Origin: Paraspadella gotoi | Lineage: Eukaryota > Chaetognatha | Assembly: GCA_051294375.1 (NCBI GenBank) | Contig: CM119270.1 | Location: 12,638,700 to 12,702,699 of the forward strand | Reading direction: 5' to 3' | Length of the DNA stretch: 64,000 nt | Part shown: piece by piece, positions 16,309-28,264 of the stretch | How the letters are laid out: every line of letters begins with the position of its first letter | Numbering within the stretch: the first letter of the stretch is position 1 | Made by a program: the position numbers and the translations under genes | Notes under the pieces: model-generated | Database searches by the model: none | Seen by the model: only the letters and a program-made list of their open reading frames with translations | What the model was told of the DNA's origin: nothing

Positions 16309-16533
16309 AAACTTCCGCCGTGCATATGAAGCGTAACATCCTCTTTCCTCCTGTGTATTGTAATCTTCATTCATCGTCTGGATCTCTCCCTCTCTCTCTC
16401 TTTCTCCTCTCTCTCTCTCTCTCTCCTCTGCACAACAATAATCTTTCCCTTCCCAGTAGGTTTTTTTTATCTCGAAATAAAAGACGACGATATCCTTCGC
16501 TTTACATAGTATGACGACGACCGAACGACGAGA

Positions 16534-16570
<37 letters not shown>

Positions 16571-16719
16571 ACGACACGACGACGAACACGACGCACGAAC
16601 GAACGAGTCGGATATCAGATCGGCGACGACGTCGGTATTTCTCTTTCCTTATGTCCATCGCCCTCAAATTCGCCTCCAAATTTTTTTCACTTCATAACAT
16701 TTTCGTAGGATTTTTTTCC

Positions 16720-16776
<57 letters not shown>

Positions 16777-16954
16777 CTCTCTCTCTCTCTCCTCTTTCTC
16801 ACTCTTCCCCTTTTCTACTCGACTTCTGGAAAAAAAGCATCCCCCCGGTGAATATTACGAAAAAAGCAAAAATGCATCCGGAGTGAAAGATTTTTTCTCT
16901 GCTCTCTCTCTCTCATCTCTCTCCTCTCATCTCTCTCTTTCTATTTCCTTTTCC

Positions 16955-16993
<39 letters not shown>

Positions 16994-18120
16994 CTCTCTC
17001 TCTTCTTCCTCTCCAAGAGAAATGAGAAAAAAAAAATAAGTTTTCCTCATCTATAGATATTTTTCGCCGCATTCATCAATTGTAAATCGTTCGTTCGCTC
17101 ATATTTATTCATTCAGTCCCTCTTTCATTCATTTATTCAATCTAATCATTCAAGATAATGACTTCTTTCTGTTTATTCTTGAATTATCTATCATCTTCTA
17201 TTGTATTTTCTCTTTTCTTTTTTTTTAAAATCACTTTCATCGTTTCATAATTGATAATTACTGATTTCTACATTAATTGGTTTCTACGACTTTATTGCGT
17301 TTTAATTTGGTTCTTTCTTTTCTTTTGTCCTTTTCATGTTTTTAATTTAAACCATTTATTCATGGCTATATTCTTCATTAGGTTAACGCTTTGATAACTC
17401 TTCCTTTGGACGTTTATTCGTTCATTTTTTGTTTGTTTCGATCTGATTAAATATTTGAAATTCCAAACTTTTTCATACTTCTTTCCTATTTTAGAATTTC
17501 ATTCCTCAAATCGTTTATTCATTATTATTTATCACTTGACTCTCAAGTTCGTTTAAAACAAACTTAATATTGTATGTTTCAAGAAAAACACCGCGTCGCT
17601 TCTTCGTGTAAATATTTTCCGCATCGATGATAGAAACCTCCTCGATCTGTACATGTGAACATTGAACAACCTCTACGCTTTTACATGTTTAACATTGAAC
17701 AATCTCTATTGCTTTACATGTTGAACATGAACAACGCTCTATCGCTTTTGCCGGTTCCTATTTTTATCTCTTTATGAAATCTATAGTTAAATTGTTTTTA
17801 AATTGCATTGGCCAACTTTCGACAGGAATTATTTCGTTTTCTTTTTCACAGTCGTTTGGGAATTCTGGGGAAAACAAAGCAGATCGAAAAAAGCCTACGT
17901 TATACATTCAACTTCAAAAACAAAAAGGAAACGGATAATCGAGCGATTAGAAAACAGTGAATTAGGATAAAATAAAAAAAAAGTCGAAAAAATATAACGA
18001 GGATTAAAAAAAGGTGAAATAAAAATAAAATCGTTTCGAAGGATAGAAAAGTTGACGATTTAAACAAAAAAAAACTTCTTTTTTTAAAAAATATACTCCA
18101 AAATCACCCACCAAAAAATC

Positions 18121-18309
18121 AAGGCGATGGCGGCGCCGCGATCGGGTTCCAAAGATGGCGCCCACGTCGCTGGAAGTAGCGCCGCTAGTAGGACCGAAGT
18201 TTCAGCGACGGACGAAAAGGCGCCGTTTGGAATCGTTTTTGGGTTTCACTCGTCTTCGTCGTCGTCGTCGTCGTCGTCGCTTTTCAGAAGTCGCAATCGC
18301 CAACGGCAG
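18121..18309 (+). CDS. candidate GC-rich first exon (uncertain)
   Basis: A GC-rich island in AT-rich DNA begins GGCGATGGCGGCGCCGCG, includes AAGATGGCG (a YY1-type initiator-region motif) and ends at GGCA|GTAAGT, a good donor. Two frames are open: MAAPRSGSKDGAHVAGSS with a Ser run, or MAPTSLEVAPLVGPKFQRR with an Arg run. The noisy second copy at 24935-25112 ends GGA|GTAAGT and preserves the donor but not one frame. Could be a promoter with a non-coding first exon instead. Confidence 0.3.
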
Positions 18310-18559
18310 TAAGTTAAATGCGGAACGTTTTTTGTTTGTTTACGATTGTTTTGTTTTGTTGTCTACAATTGTTTTTTTTTTTTTTTTACAATTTCGCCGT
18401 TATCAATGTATGAGTGAGAACTACTTATGGGAGGAAATCTGTAACTAACTATATCTGAACTTAGTGATTAGTGATAAGTTTGACTAAAAATAACATTTAT
18501 CGAATCTCCAAAATGCTCGCGTATTTTTGGGCCCAATTTTTTTTTCCTTCTTAAAATTT

Positions 18560-18661
18560 CACACCGCCTTTCGTGCTGGGCTTAACGGACAGACCGCTAC
18601 GCTCGACCGAACCGCCCACTATCGAGTTCTAAGCGCCAACAAAACAAAAGAAAAAAAAATG
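18560..18661 (+). promoter_or_regulatory. candidate leader exon ending ATGG|GTGAGT (uncertain)
   Basis: CCAACAAAACAAAAG, an A-rich stretch and then ATGGGTGAGTAA: a start codon one base before a strong donor, a common arrangement for a leader exon. The second copy at 25370-25460 keeps the context, but reads ATGGGGTTGAGT. No downstream exon could be linked. Confidence 0.25.
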
Positions 18662-18949
18662 GGTGAGTAAACAAAAAAATCCTGACCTCAGTTTGTTAAA
18701 CATCTTTGTTTACATCGAAGGGTCTCGAGATACCGACGATCGATTTCGATCTTTTTCGTTTTTTTCGATTTTTAACGACGGACCGGGGGCAACGTCCGCC
18801 GTTGCATTCGCACTGAGAGAGAGAGAGAGGAGCGAGTAGAGAGAGAGAGAAAGACAGACAAAGAGAGAGAGAGAAAGAAAGAAGAGAGAGAATCGTTTTT
18901 AGGGTTAAAAATTGAGGGAAAGATGCTGGAATTTTATGGTGGATAATTT

Positions 18950-20430
18950 GATTTGTATGGCTCGGAGGGAGCGGGTTGACGGGTGATGCGGTGTGTGGAG
19001 CGGTACGTGAGCGGACTCAGCTGAGGCGGGTGAAGCGGCGTTTGACGGGGTTGAGCGGGGTTGAGGCGGTTCTAGTAATATAAGTTGGAGTTACGTACGT
19101 GAGCGGTGCTGTTGAGCGGTCATGGAGCGGTGTGAAGCGGTGTGAGCGGATGTTTGAAGATAGGGTTGAAGCGGGGACGGGTGACGCCGTTGAGCGGTGA
19201 GCGGTGAGTGGCTGAGCGGATTGAGCGGCAAGGAGCGGTGAGCGTAAATTAACTTGTGAGGTGGTGTGCAGCGGGACGGGTGAGCGAGAGCGGAGTGAGG
19301 GGTGTAGTCTGGGGGAGAGGGTGACGGAGGAGCGGTCACCTGATTGAGAGCGGGTGGAGGTGGGTGAGAGTGTAGTGATCGGAGTGAAGCGGTTGAGCAG
19401 GTCATGTTGTGAGCGGTGGAGTGTGGATGAGCGGGGGTGAGTGGGTGAGCGGGAGCGGTGAGTCGGGGAGTGGGTGAGCGGTGGGACCGTGGTTGAGCGG
19501 CCGTGAGCGGGTTGAGTCGAAGTGAGTCGGGCGGTGAAGCGGGGAGCGGCGTGGAGCGTAGTGAGCGGGTAGTGAGCGGTAACCTTTTGTCGTGAGTGGG
19601 TGAGCGGTCACTGCTGCCGTAGCGTGATAATTATGAGCGGTAGCGAGATGAGGGGGGAGCGGTGTGTGTCTCTGGAGGCGGTATGAGCGGTGGAGCGGCG
19701 TGAGTGGGTGAGCGGGGTGAGTGGGGAGGCGGGGGAGCGGAGTAGTGGGAGGTGAGTGGTGTGAAGTGGTGCTGAAGCGGTTCGGAGCGGGTGAGCGACC
19801 TAACGTGAGGCGGGAGTCTGCTCTTTTCCCTCCAAAGTGAGCGCGTGAGCGGGTGAGGGGTAGAGCGGGTGTAGAGTGAGCGGCGTGAGGCGCGTGAGCG
19901 GATGAGCGAGTAGCGGCATGACGGGGGGAGCGGGTGAGCGGGTGAGCGGAGTGAGCGGATGAGCGGGAGCGGGTGAGCGGAACGGGTGAGCGGGTGACGG
20001 AAGAGCGGCGAGGAGGGAGGGCGCGCGGTGAGTGATATTGGAAGCGGCGCAGAGTGAGCGGGTAGCGGAGGTGAAGCGGTGTTGAGCGGGTGGTGGTAAG
20101 CGGGAGCGCGCTCCATACGAGCGGGTAGCGGCGTGAAGGCGGTGATGCAGCGGAGTGAGTGAGTGAGCGGGTGAGTGGGTGGGAGCGCGTGAGCGTTGTG
20201 ATGGGTGACGGAGAAGCGGGTGAGCGGCAAATTATGCACGGGGGAGTGGTGAGCGGCGTGAGTGGGTGGAGCGGCGTGAGCGCGGAGGGTGAGTGGGTGA
20301 GCGGTACGAGCACATAAGGAGCGGAGCGAGCGGAATCTTTGGCCAAGAATGAGCGCGATGCGACGAGGAGTGTATAAGAGCAGAGTAGCGAGATGGATGT
20401 AATATTGAGCGCTGACGAGAAGCGTATGAG
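18950..20430. repeat. noisy GTGAGCGG tandem repeat (satellite)
   Basis: About 1.5 kb in which GTGAGCGG and one- or two-base variants (TGAGCGGG, GTGAGTGG, GAGCGGTG, AAGCGG) recur almost continuously, with short non-repeat insertions. Scattered single-base indels look like long-read noise over what may be a uniform 8-bp repeat. Long Pro/Ser/His/Thr frames on the minus strand are translations of the complementary CCGCTCAC units. Confidence 0.8.
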
Positions 20431-21560
20431 TGCTGAGCACTAGCGGCTACGTACGATCCACCTTAAGCGTGACGTTGTTGACGGCGATGTAGCGTGAGCG
20501 CAGACGTAAGCCTAAGTCTGACAAAGACCGGACCAATATGACCAGCATGACGAGAGACAGTTAACATATTGTACATCATGTTTAACCTCTGTGATTAACA
20601 AAAGGCAAGTGGCTTGTACCCTGTTTGGCAAACGTGTATCACGATTTTGGGATGTCCGTTCTCCAGTCGTAAATAAACTTTTTTAGAAAAGTCCAGTATT
20701 TGTGTACTGTGGCGGTTATTTAAAGAAAGACCGAAAGTTTGCCCTGCTGCGACAGTACCCGATTATTTAGCATGTGAGATTAATATGTTTTCAGTTGGAA
20801 ATTTATTTGAGAAAGACTTTTGACAAATTTCTCATTGATGCATATTTTCTCTTAGACATGCGAGTTTATATGAGTTTGTATTAAGTAGATATGCGAAACC
20901 ATTTTAGGCAAAATTTCACATATCGATGGCTCATCTATGTCTTGAAAAACTGAAGTTGTAGAATGAATCTTAATTTAAACGAGTTTTGTTGACAAATTCC
21001 ACAATGCGTACGGTTTTTCTTTGGATATGAATTACACGATGCATGTTTAAACGCGTTTTTAGAAGTATGGAGGTGGAATGGTGAGGGTCGATTCTCACAT
21101 ATGTTGTGGCACTACTGTGTGGGGGTGGAGGTCCGCGCGTCTTAAAGTTTTTGGAAGTCGGGTGGAGCGGGCTTAAAATCAATCGTGAGATGATACGTTA
21201 TTAAACTTTCTTTATTTTTAAGAGACTCTGCAAATTTCGCATGGTGGAGCGTGTGTGATTGTGGAGGTCGGTCTCTCCTAGTTGGAAGCGGGGAGTGGGG
21301 GGTAGTGCGGGAGGGTAGTGAGTGTGCGGCCATTCTCATGCACCGTTTTAGGACGGGGAGGCGGGTTTGCTATTATAAGCGACCTAAGACGAAAAGTGAC
21401 AGTGAGCGGCGGATGGCGTGCCTCTCGTGATACCAGACGCAGGGATGAGCGATCGTCAGCACGGGAATACATTTATAGCGGTTTTTCATTGTAAGCGCTT
21501 ATGAGTTCTTTGATATGCTGTTGTCAGATTTGAAATTAATCGGCAAAAGCTGTTTGACAA
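20431..21560. other. non-repetitive interval, no gene seen
   Basis: Single-copy-looking sequence with only short frames. Base quality is doubtful, as in the neighbouring satellite. Confidence 0.45.
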
Positions 21561-21599
21561 AATGCGCCATATATGTGGTTTTTTTTCGTATGTAGATTA

Positions 21600-21939
21600 A
21601 GCTGTATGGTTTTTTTTCAAAAATCTGGGCCTCCTTTCGATTCGCGAAGAAAAAGTACAATGGAGACCGATTATTGCGCCGTTTGTTGTTTATCCGCAAG
21701 CAAAGAGAGAAGAGAGAGAGAGAAGGAAGAGAGGAGAGGAGAGAGAAGAGAGAGAAGAGAGAAGAGAGAGAGAGGAAAAGATAGAGACGAGAGGAGATGA
21801 GAGAGAGAGAGCGAGAAAAATCTTTCACCCGGATGCATTTTTGCTTTTTTTCGTAATAACTCACCGAAGGGATGCTTTTTCTTCGAGAAGTCGAGTAGAA
21901 AGAGGGGAGAGTGAGAAAGAGGAGAGAGAGAGAGAGGAG

Positions 21940-21995
<56 letters not shown>

Positions 21996-23781
21996 GAAGG
22001 AAAAAAAATCCTAACGAAAAATTTAATGAAAGTGAAAAAAAATTGTGGAGGCGAATTTGAGGCGATGGACATAAGGAAAGAGAAAACCCGACGTCGTCGC
22101 CGATCTGATATCCGACTCGTTCGTTCGTCGTCGTGTTCAGTCGTCGTGTCGTTGTCGCGTGTGCGTCGTCGTCGTCGTCGTCGTCTCGTCGTTCGTGTCA
22201 GCTACTATGTAATACGGAAGGATTCGTTCGTCTTTTATTTCGAGATAAACAAAAACCGTACTGAAGGAAGAAGGAGAAAGATATAGAAAGAGAGGTGTGC
22301 GGGGAAGAGGAGAGAGAGAGAAGAGAGAGAGAGAAGAGAGAAGAGAAGAGGAGAAGAGATCCAGACGATGAATGACCAGATTACAATACACAGGAGGAAG
22401 AGATGTTACGCTTCATATGCACGAGGCGGAAGTTTTCTTCTCTCTCTCTCTCTCTCTCATCTCTCATCTCTCTCTCTTCTCGCACTCTTCCTACTCGTCC
22501 ATCCAAAATCCACCACTACGCCTTCTCCTCCTCCATCCTCCTGTCTCTTCGCTCCACTCTCCATCTCTTTATCCTCTCCGTATCTCATTCATATTGATTT
22601 TGCGTCGCGGATAAACAACGATAAACGACGGGCAATAAATCGGGTTCATCATTGTAACTAATTTTGTTCTTCCGTAGTTCCTTACGGGCGATAGTGAAGA
22701 GGAAGGCCGACCAAGATTTGCATTTGAATAAAACACAAACAGAGATTGTCCAAATTCCGGTTCCCGGATATATTCTTCGGACACACTGAACTATACGGCC
22801 CACTATGCAGATTTCTTCTGTTACGATGTTTCTCCTCCGTTCTCTCGTCTCCTTACTCGGGAGGTCTTTGGCGGTTCTTTCTCTCGTGTCTCTCATACCA
22901 CAAGAGAGAACCTCGCTTGTACGCCGTCTTCTCTCTCTCTCCTTCTCCCTAGCTGGACCCACTCTCTCTCCTTCCGATCGATCTCTCCTCGTCTTCAATC
23001 TGGCCCGTCTATGGATTAGTTTCGGCTCTCTGCTCTCGAAGAGTTTCTGTGTGGTGTAAGTCGTGTGTTTGCACCTCTTTCAACGGGAAAGCTCCGAAGT
23101 TAATCCCGGAAATGAATAAGGTTCGGTGCATTTCCTTGACTTTCATTTTGTTTGTATTAGGAGTTGTGCTTACAGTTTGTATATCTGGTAGGTGTTAGCT
23201 ATTTTAAAAATCTCAAATTCTCTATTTTATTTCCGTTTTAAAGATTCTTTTTATTAAAGAGAGAGCGAGGAGGAACGCGTTTGGAAAAAAAACTTAACAA
23301 TGGAAATATTATTCCGTGTTTTAAGAAAAAAAGTAAAGAAGTAGATCTGAGATCGGCTGTGTAGCTGATGAGGGAGAGAGGCGTAGAGTGAGAGAGTGGT
23401 TTTTTTGTCCTCGTCTGGGGTGAGATAAGGATGATAGAAAAGTAGTGATATGAGAAGAGAAGACAGAGAGATAGATGAGAAGAAGATGGAGAGAGAGAGA
23501 GAGAGGAGGAGAGAGACGGAAGAGAGAGAGAGAGATTGAGAGCGACAGAGAGAGAGACTGGTCGCAGACAGCGAGGAGAGAAAAATTTTGTCAAAACTCG
23601 GCAAAAACCGACCGGGTGAGCTATATCAGAATCTTCGATCGTCGCACACTGATTGGGTCGAATTGTCGGATAGTGGCCGAGATCCCATGTATTGTTGGGA
23701 CTTTAGGGGCCTCTGCGTGTGAGCTCCCGGCCATGGGAATAACCATAGCAGCGGCGGGTCGCGGACTATACTCCGGCCCTC
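21600..23781. other. inverted noisy copy of about 15.3-16.9 kb, ending at a 25-N gap
   Basis: 21600-21700 matches 16003-16100 in the same orientation (GGGCCTCCTTTCGATTCGC, CAATGGAGACC). From about 21800 the match is reversed: 21808-21900 is the complement of 16810-16900, 22360-22440 of 16300-16390, 22590-22660 of 16030-16100, 23240-23420 of 15560-15680 and 23590-23700 of 15330-15440. Many small indels separate the copies. The fold-back is followed directly by a gap. Confidence 0.7.
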
Positions 23782-23806
23782 NNNNNNNNNNNNNNNNNNN
23801 NNNNNN

Positions 23807-25660
23807 TCTTTCTTTCTCTCCAAAAATGAAAAAAAAATTCTTTTTTTTTCTCATCTTGATATTTTTCGCGCTCGATCAATGTAATCGTTCGTTCGCTCAT
23901 TTATTTATTCATTCAGTCCCTCTTTCATTCATTTATTCATTCAATCATTCATAAGTTCTTTCGTTTATTCTTTAATTTATTCTATCATTCTTTCTTTTGT
24001 ATTTTCTCTTTTCTTTTTTTTTACCTTTTCTATCGTTTAATATTGTAGTTACTGATTTCTACATTAATTGTTTCTGCGTTTATTGCGTTTGATTTGGTTT
24101 TCTTTTTTTTCTCTTGGTCCTTTTCATGTTTTTTAATTAACTGAGAGGCGTTTTTCATGGCTTTCTTATGTTAGTTTGTTTGTATAACTCATTTTGGACG
24201 TTTATTCGTTCATTTTTTGTTTGTTTCGTTTATCCTTTCGTTTGTTCGATCTGATAAATATTTGAAATTCCAACTTTTTCATACTTTTTTCTATTTTAGA
24301 ATTCATTCCTCAAATCGTTTATTCATTATTATTTATCACTTGACTCTCAAGTTCGTTTAAAACTAAACTTAATATGTGATGTTTCAAGAAAAACACGCGT
24401 CGCTTCGTGTAAAATATTTTCCGCATCGATGATAGAAACCTCCTCGATCTGTTTTACATGTTGAAAATTGAACAACCTCTATCGCTTTACATGTTGAACA
24501 TTGAACAATCTCTATTGCTTTACATGTTGAACATTGAACAACCTCTATCGCTTTTTGCCCGGTTCCTATTTTTATCTCTTTATGAATCTAAGTTAAATTG
24601 TTTTTAAATGCATTGGCCAACTTTCGACAGAATTATTTCGTTTTCTTTTTCACAGTCGTTTTGGGAATTCTGGGGAAAACAAATGCAGATCGAAAAAAAG
24701 CTACTTTATACCATCAACCTCGTCAAAAACAAAAGGGAAACGGATCATCGAGCGATGAGAAAACAGTGAATTAGGATAAAATAAAAAAAAGTCGGAAAAA
24801 AATATAACGGAGGATTAAAAAAAAAGTGAAAATAAAAATAAAAATCGTTTCGAAGGATAGAAAAGTGTTCGATTAAACAAAAAAAAACCTCGTTTTTTAA
24901 AAATATTACTCGAAATTACCCCCAAAAAAATCAAGGCGATGGGCGGCGCCGATCGGCGTCAAAAGATGGCGCCCACGTCGGCTGGAAGTAGCGCCGCTAG
25001 TAGGACCGAAGGTTTCAGCGACGGACGAAAAGGCGCCGTTTGGAATCGTTTGGGTTTCGACGTCGTCTTCGTCGTCGTCGTCGTCGTCGCTTTTCAAGTC
25101 GCAATCGCCAACGGAGTAAGTTAAATGCGAACGGTTTTTTGTTTGGTTTACGATTGTTTTGTTTTGTTTGTCTACAATTTGTGTTTTTTTTTACAATTCG
25201 CCGTTTTCAATGATGAGTGACGAAATACTTACGGGAAGAAAATAGTAACTAACTATATCTGATACTTAGTGATAGTGATAGTTTTACTAAATTACATTAT
25301 CGAATCTCACAAGAATTCTCGCGTATTTTTGCCCAATTTTTTTTTTTTTTCCTTCTTAAATTTCAACCACCTTTCGTCTGGGCTACGACAGACCGTACCG
25401 CTCGACCGAACGCCCACCATCGAGTCTAGCGCCAACAAAACAAAAGAAAAAAATGGGGTTGAGTAAACAAAAAACCTCGACCTCAGTTTTGTTTACATCT
25501 TTGTTTACATCGAAGGTCTCGAGATCCGACNNNNNNNNNNNNNNNNNNNNNNNNNGACGATCATTCTCATCTTCGTTTTTCGGATTTTTTGAACGACGGA
25601 CGGCAACGCCGCGTCTGCATTTCGCCTGATTAGAGCAGAGAGAGAAGAGAGAGAGAGAGA
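23807..25660. other. noisy direct copy of about 17.0-18.86 kb
   Basis: Collinear with 17020-18860, including ACATGTTGAACATTGAACAA phrases, the GC-rich island (24935-25112) and the ATGG leader (25370-25460). Interrupted by the 25-N gap 25531-25555. No additional gene. Confidence 0.75.
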
Positions 25661-26031
25661 AGAGAGAGCATGGTTGGTCGACAATCGACCGAGCCGCGAG
25701 ATCGCACAAAAAGGCTTACCCTCTTCTGTCCGCTCCTTTCTCTCTACCGCCCGGTCGAAGGTCGGCAGGGTCATCCGCTGTCGGTGAAACTTCGAAAAAC
25801 ATGAGCGAAATCCTCTTCCTTTCTCTACCGAACGGGCGATCGTCGCGACGGTCTAGGCTGCGAATGACTCACGAAAATAACCGCCTCAGGCTCTTTTTTC
25901 TCTCTCTCTCCCGACATTTTCTCTTTAGTTTTTGCTTTCTCACTCTCTTACATGGGTTTTGCCTTGGCGTATGAACAGAGAGAGGCAAAAAATTTTCTCA
26001 TATAATAATCGTTTTCGTTGTTGGTTGAGAT
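25661..26031. other. non-coding interval, no gene seen
   Basis: Moderately GC-rich sequence with short frames only. Nothing recognised. Confidence 0.45.
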
Positions 26032-26097
26032 TAGAGAAAAGTTTGAAATGAATTCAATTCAATAAATCGTTGTTGAATTCATTTCAAACTTTCTCTA
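26032..26097. repeat. near-perfect hairpin, 25-bp stem and 15-nt loop
   Basis: TAGAGAAAAGTTTGAAATGA with following bases (26032-26057) is the reverse complement of 26073-26097 except for one extra A. The loop is TTCAATAAATCGTTG. Stem length and loop size fit a small fold-back element or a miRNA-like precursor. Confidence 0.7.
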
Positions 26098-26721
26098 GAC
26101 ATAATTGTATTATTTGGTTCGACAATAATCAATGTATTCTGGTGACTTCTAATTAGACCTCCTTACTTTGTCTCCAAGTTTCTCTATTCGAGATTTCAAG
26201 GCTCAAGAATAAAACCACGTTTAATTGTTATTAATTGACGTTTCAATGGTAATGTTGTCAACTTACAATTTATTTCTTCGTTTAAAAGATATTATTTACT
26301 ACGTAATCGTCGGCTCGTTTCAAATTTATAAGATCGCCTTTTTTATGATTTAAATTGATGTTCTCTGGGTTATTGAAGTCTTGAAAATTTATATTAACCA
26401 GCTTGCTTTCATCTCATCCGATGTTGCTTAAAAATTGAGTCTGAACTGTTTATTTTGATCATTTTTGTTTACGTTTTATCCAATAAGCAACAAATTTTTC
26501 TTCTTTTTATTCCAAGATTTGCTCATGTCTACCTCTCTATTTTCTAATTTAATGTGTGAGCGATGTGTCTCTCTCCCTCTCTCTGTTCCCATATTCACTG
26601 ATTTCATAATAACAATTAGTGTGATAATTAAAAACGGGTCTGCAGCTGGCTCTTGCAGGGTGCTCTCTCTTTTCCTCTTTTCTCCTGCTGCTTCTGCTGC
26701 GTGCCAATTGATTTCTTCTTT

Positions 26722-26760
<39 letters not shown>

Positions 26761-27400
26761 GTGTTTTTATTTTAAAAAAATAATTTAATTGGATTGACAC
26801 TCGTAAATTTTAAGCATCGCATTCGATTGCATTGTTTATCATTTTGCTATAAATCTACATCGGGTTTTTGTGTTTCCACTATTTTGCTCTTTTACTTTCA
26901 CTTTCCAGATCAGTCTGATTCAAGTTTCACTTTGGTTTTTGTCTGGTGCGAATGCTGACTAGTGTTTAGAGGGTACTGTCTCAATCGCCAAAATAGAATT
27001 TTTTCTTTCTGGTTGATTATATATACTTACTTTTCTTTTTTTCCCCTTTCTATTCTTTCTTTCCTTTTCTTATTTTTCTTTTCCTTATCTATCTCCTTTC
27101 TTTCTCCTTTCTAGTTCTTTTTTTTTCTATTCTTTCTTTCCGTTTCTTTCCTTTTCTATTTTTATTTATTCTTTTCTTCTTTTTTCTTTCCTGCTTTGAT
27201 CTTACTAGTTTTTTTTTTTAAAGATTTTATTATCTTTTTTATGTTATCAGAAAACAGCAATTGTCATTTCCCATATTCCACATATTTTTCTTATCGCAAT
27301 TGCAACGAGTTTTATGCTTTTAAGATTTCTTTTTGCATGAATTTATCATAATTCGTCTCGCGATGTTCTGATATGATATAAGGAGTGAATTTCCCGGACA
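26098..27400. other. AT-rich and T/C-rich interval, no gene seen
   Basis: Includes a CT microsatellite at 26720-26760 and TTTCTTTC-rich sequence at 27010-27190. Open frames are short and low-complexity. Confidence 0.5.
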
Positions 27401-28264
27401 AAAAGATTTGATTGGGCGGGGAACCGACGGGACGACAAAAGCGGTAGCTGTAATTCATCATAGAGTACGGATCTGCTGAAAGCAGATCCACTAATAAACT
27501 TTGTTTTACTTTAGTCCGTGGGGCCTTTAATGCACTCTAGTCGTAAAACGGTTGTCAGCATTCCAGATAGCAAAATTAATGACAATGGATAACTGGACCA
27601 GTTCTGAATAGAAACTCAACAGTGCTATGAAACTTGAGCATAATTTTATTAAATTTAAATTGCCATGTAAGAGGATTCTTCATGAGCTCCTATCCAACAC
27701 GTATTGAGAAATCTCCACGCCCGATCCACTCCCTGTGCAAACCACCAGGTGAGATGGAGAGGACTCCGGCATTGATCATTTTTCGTGGGAGTGGTTTTTA
27801 TTTGTCTTTTTGTGGATATTTGGGTTTGGTGATTTGCCAGATAATTTATTTCCTAATACAATTTTTTCTTATGATATTCTATAATCTCATTTTGTACTCT
27901 CGGTTTTGATTTCTTATGCTCCTGTGAATTTCATTTTGTCTCCGCATCAAACCTTTCTAACTGACTGCTGCTGCATTCTAGATTTACCAGCTCGCTTCAA
28001 AGTCCGCAGCTTCTGCGCTCAGAAGAGACTATTTCTCTTCTTGGCTTATTAGACCCGGCGTCTATGCTCTTTTAACGCGTATGTTCAAGCGTTAAGAGCT
28101 ATTATAGAGTGTTAGTTACGTCTCAAATATAATTTTTCTTGTGCAAATTCTTATATGCATTCCAATATTCACCGGAGGAGCGATGTATTATAATACTGTA
28201 TCGTGTCACAGGATAATGAGCGAAACTATCTTCCTTACTGTTCTGCTCACAGTGTGGGTGGATT

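Larger units (their letters stand above)
15320..18870. other. microsatellite-rich region, assembled again at 21.6-25.7 kb
   Basis: Holds CT tracts (15449-15540, 16724-16800, 16905-17010), GA tracts (15838-15930, 16110-16305), a GAC tract (16510-16600) and a 25-N gap (15749-15773). 17040-18060 is AT-rich without a gene. Noisy copies lie to the right: an inverted copy of about 15.3-16.9 kb at 21.8-23.7 kb and a direct copy of about 17.0-18.86 kb at 23.8-25.66 kb. Confidence 0.7.

Noticed and set aside
19091-20440. Long Pro/Thr/His/Ser-rich minus-strand frames (over 300 codons)
   Set aside because: Direct translation of the GTGAGCGG satellite in two frames; no domain.
24906-25124. Second GC-rich candidate exon treated as an independent gene
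   Set aside because: It is the noisy copy of 18121-18309 within a duplicated assembly segment.
27634-27909. 91-codon frame with hydrophobic tail
   Set aside because: AT-rich, Phe/Ile-rich by composition; no similarity recognised and no supporting splice sites.
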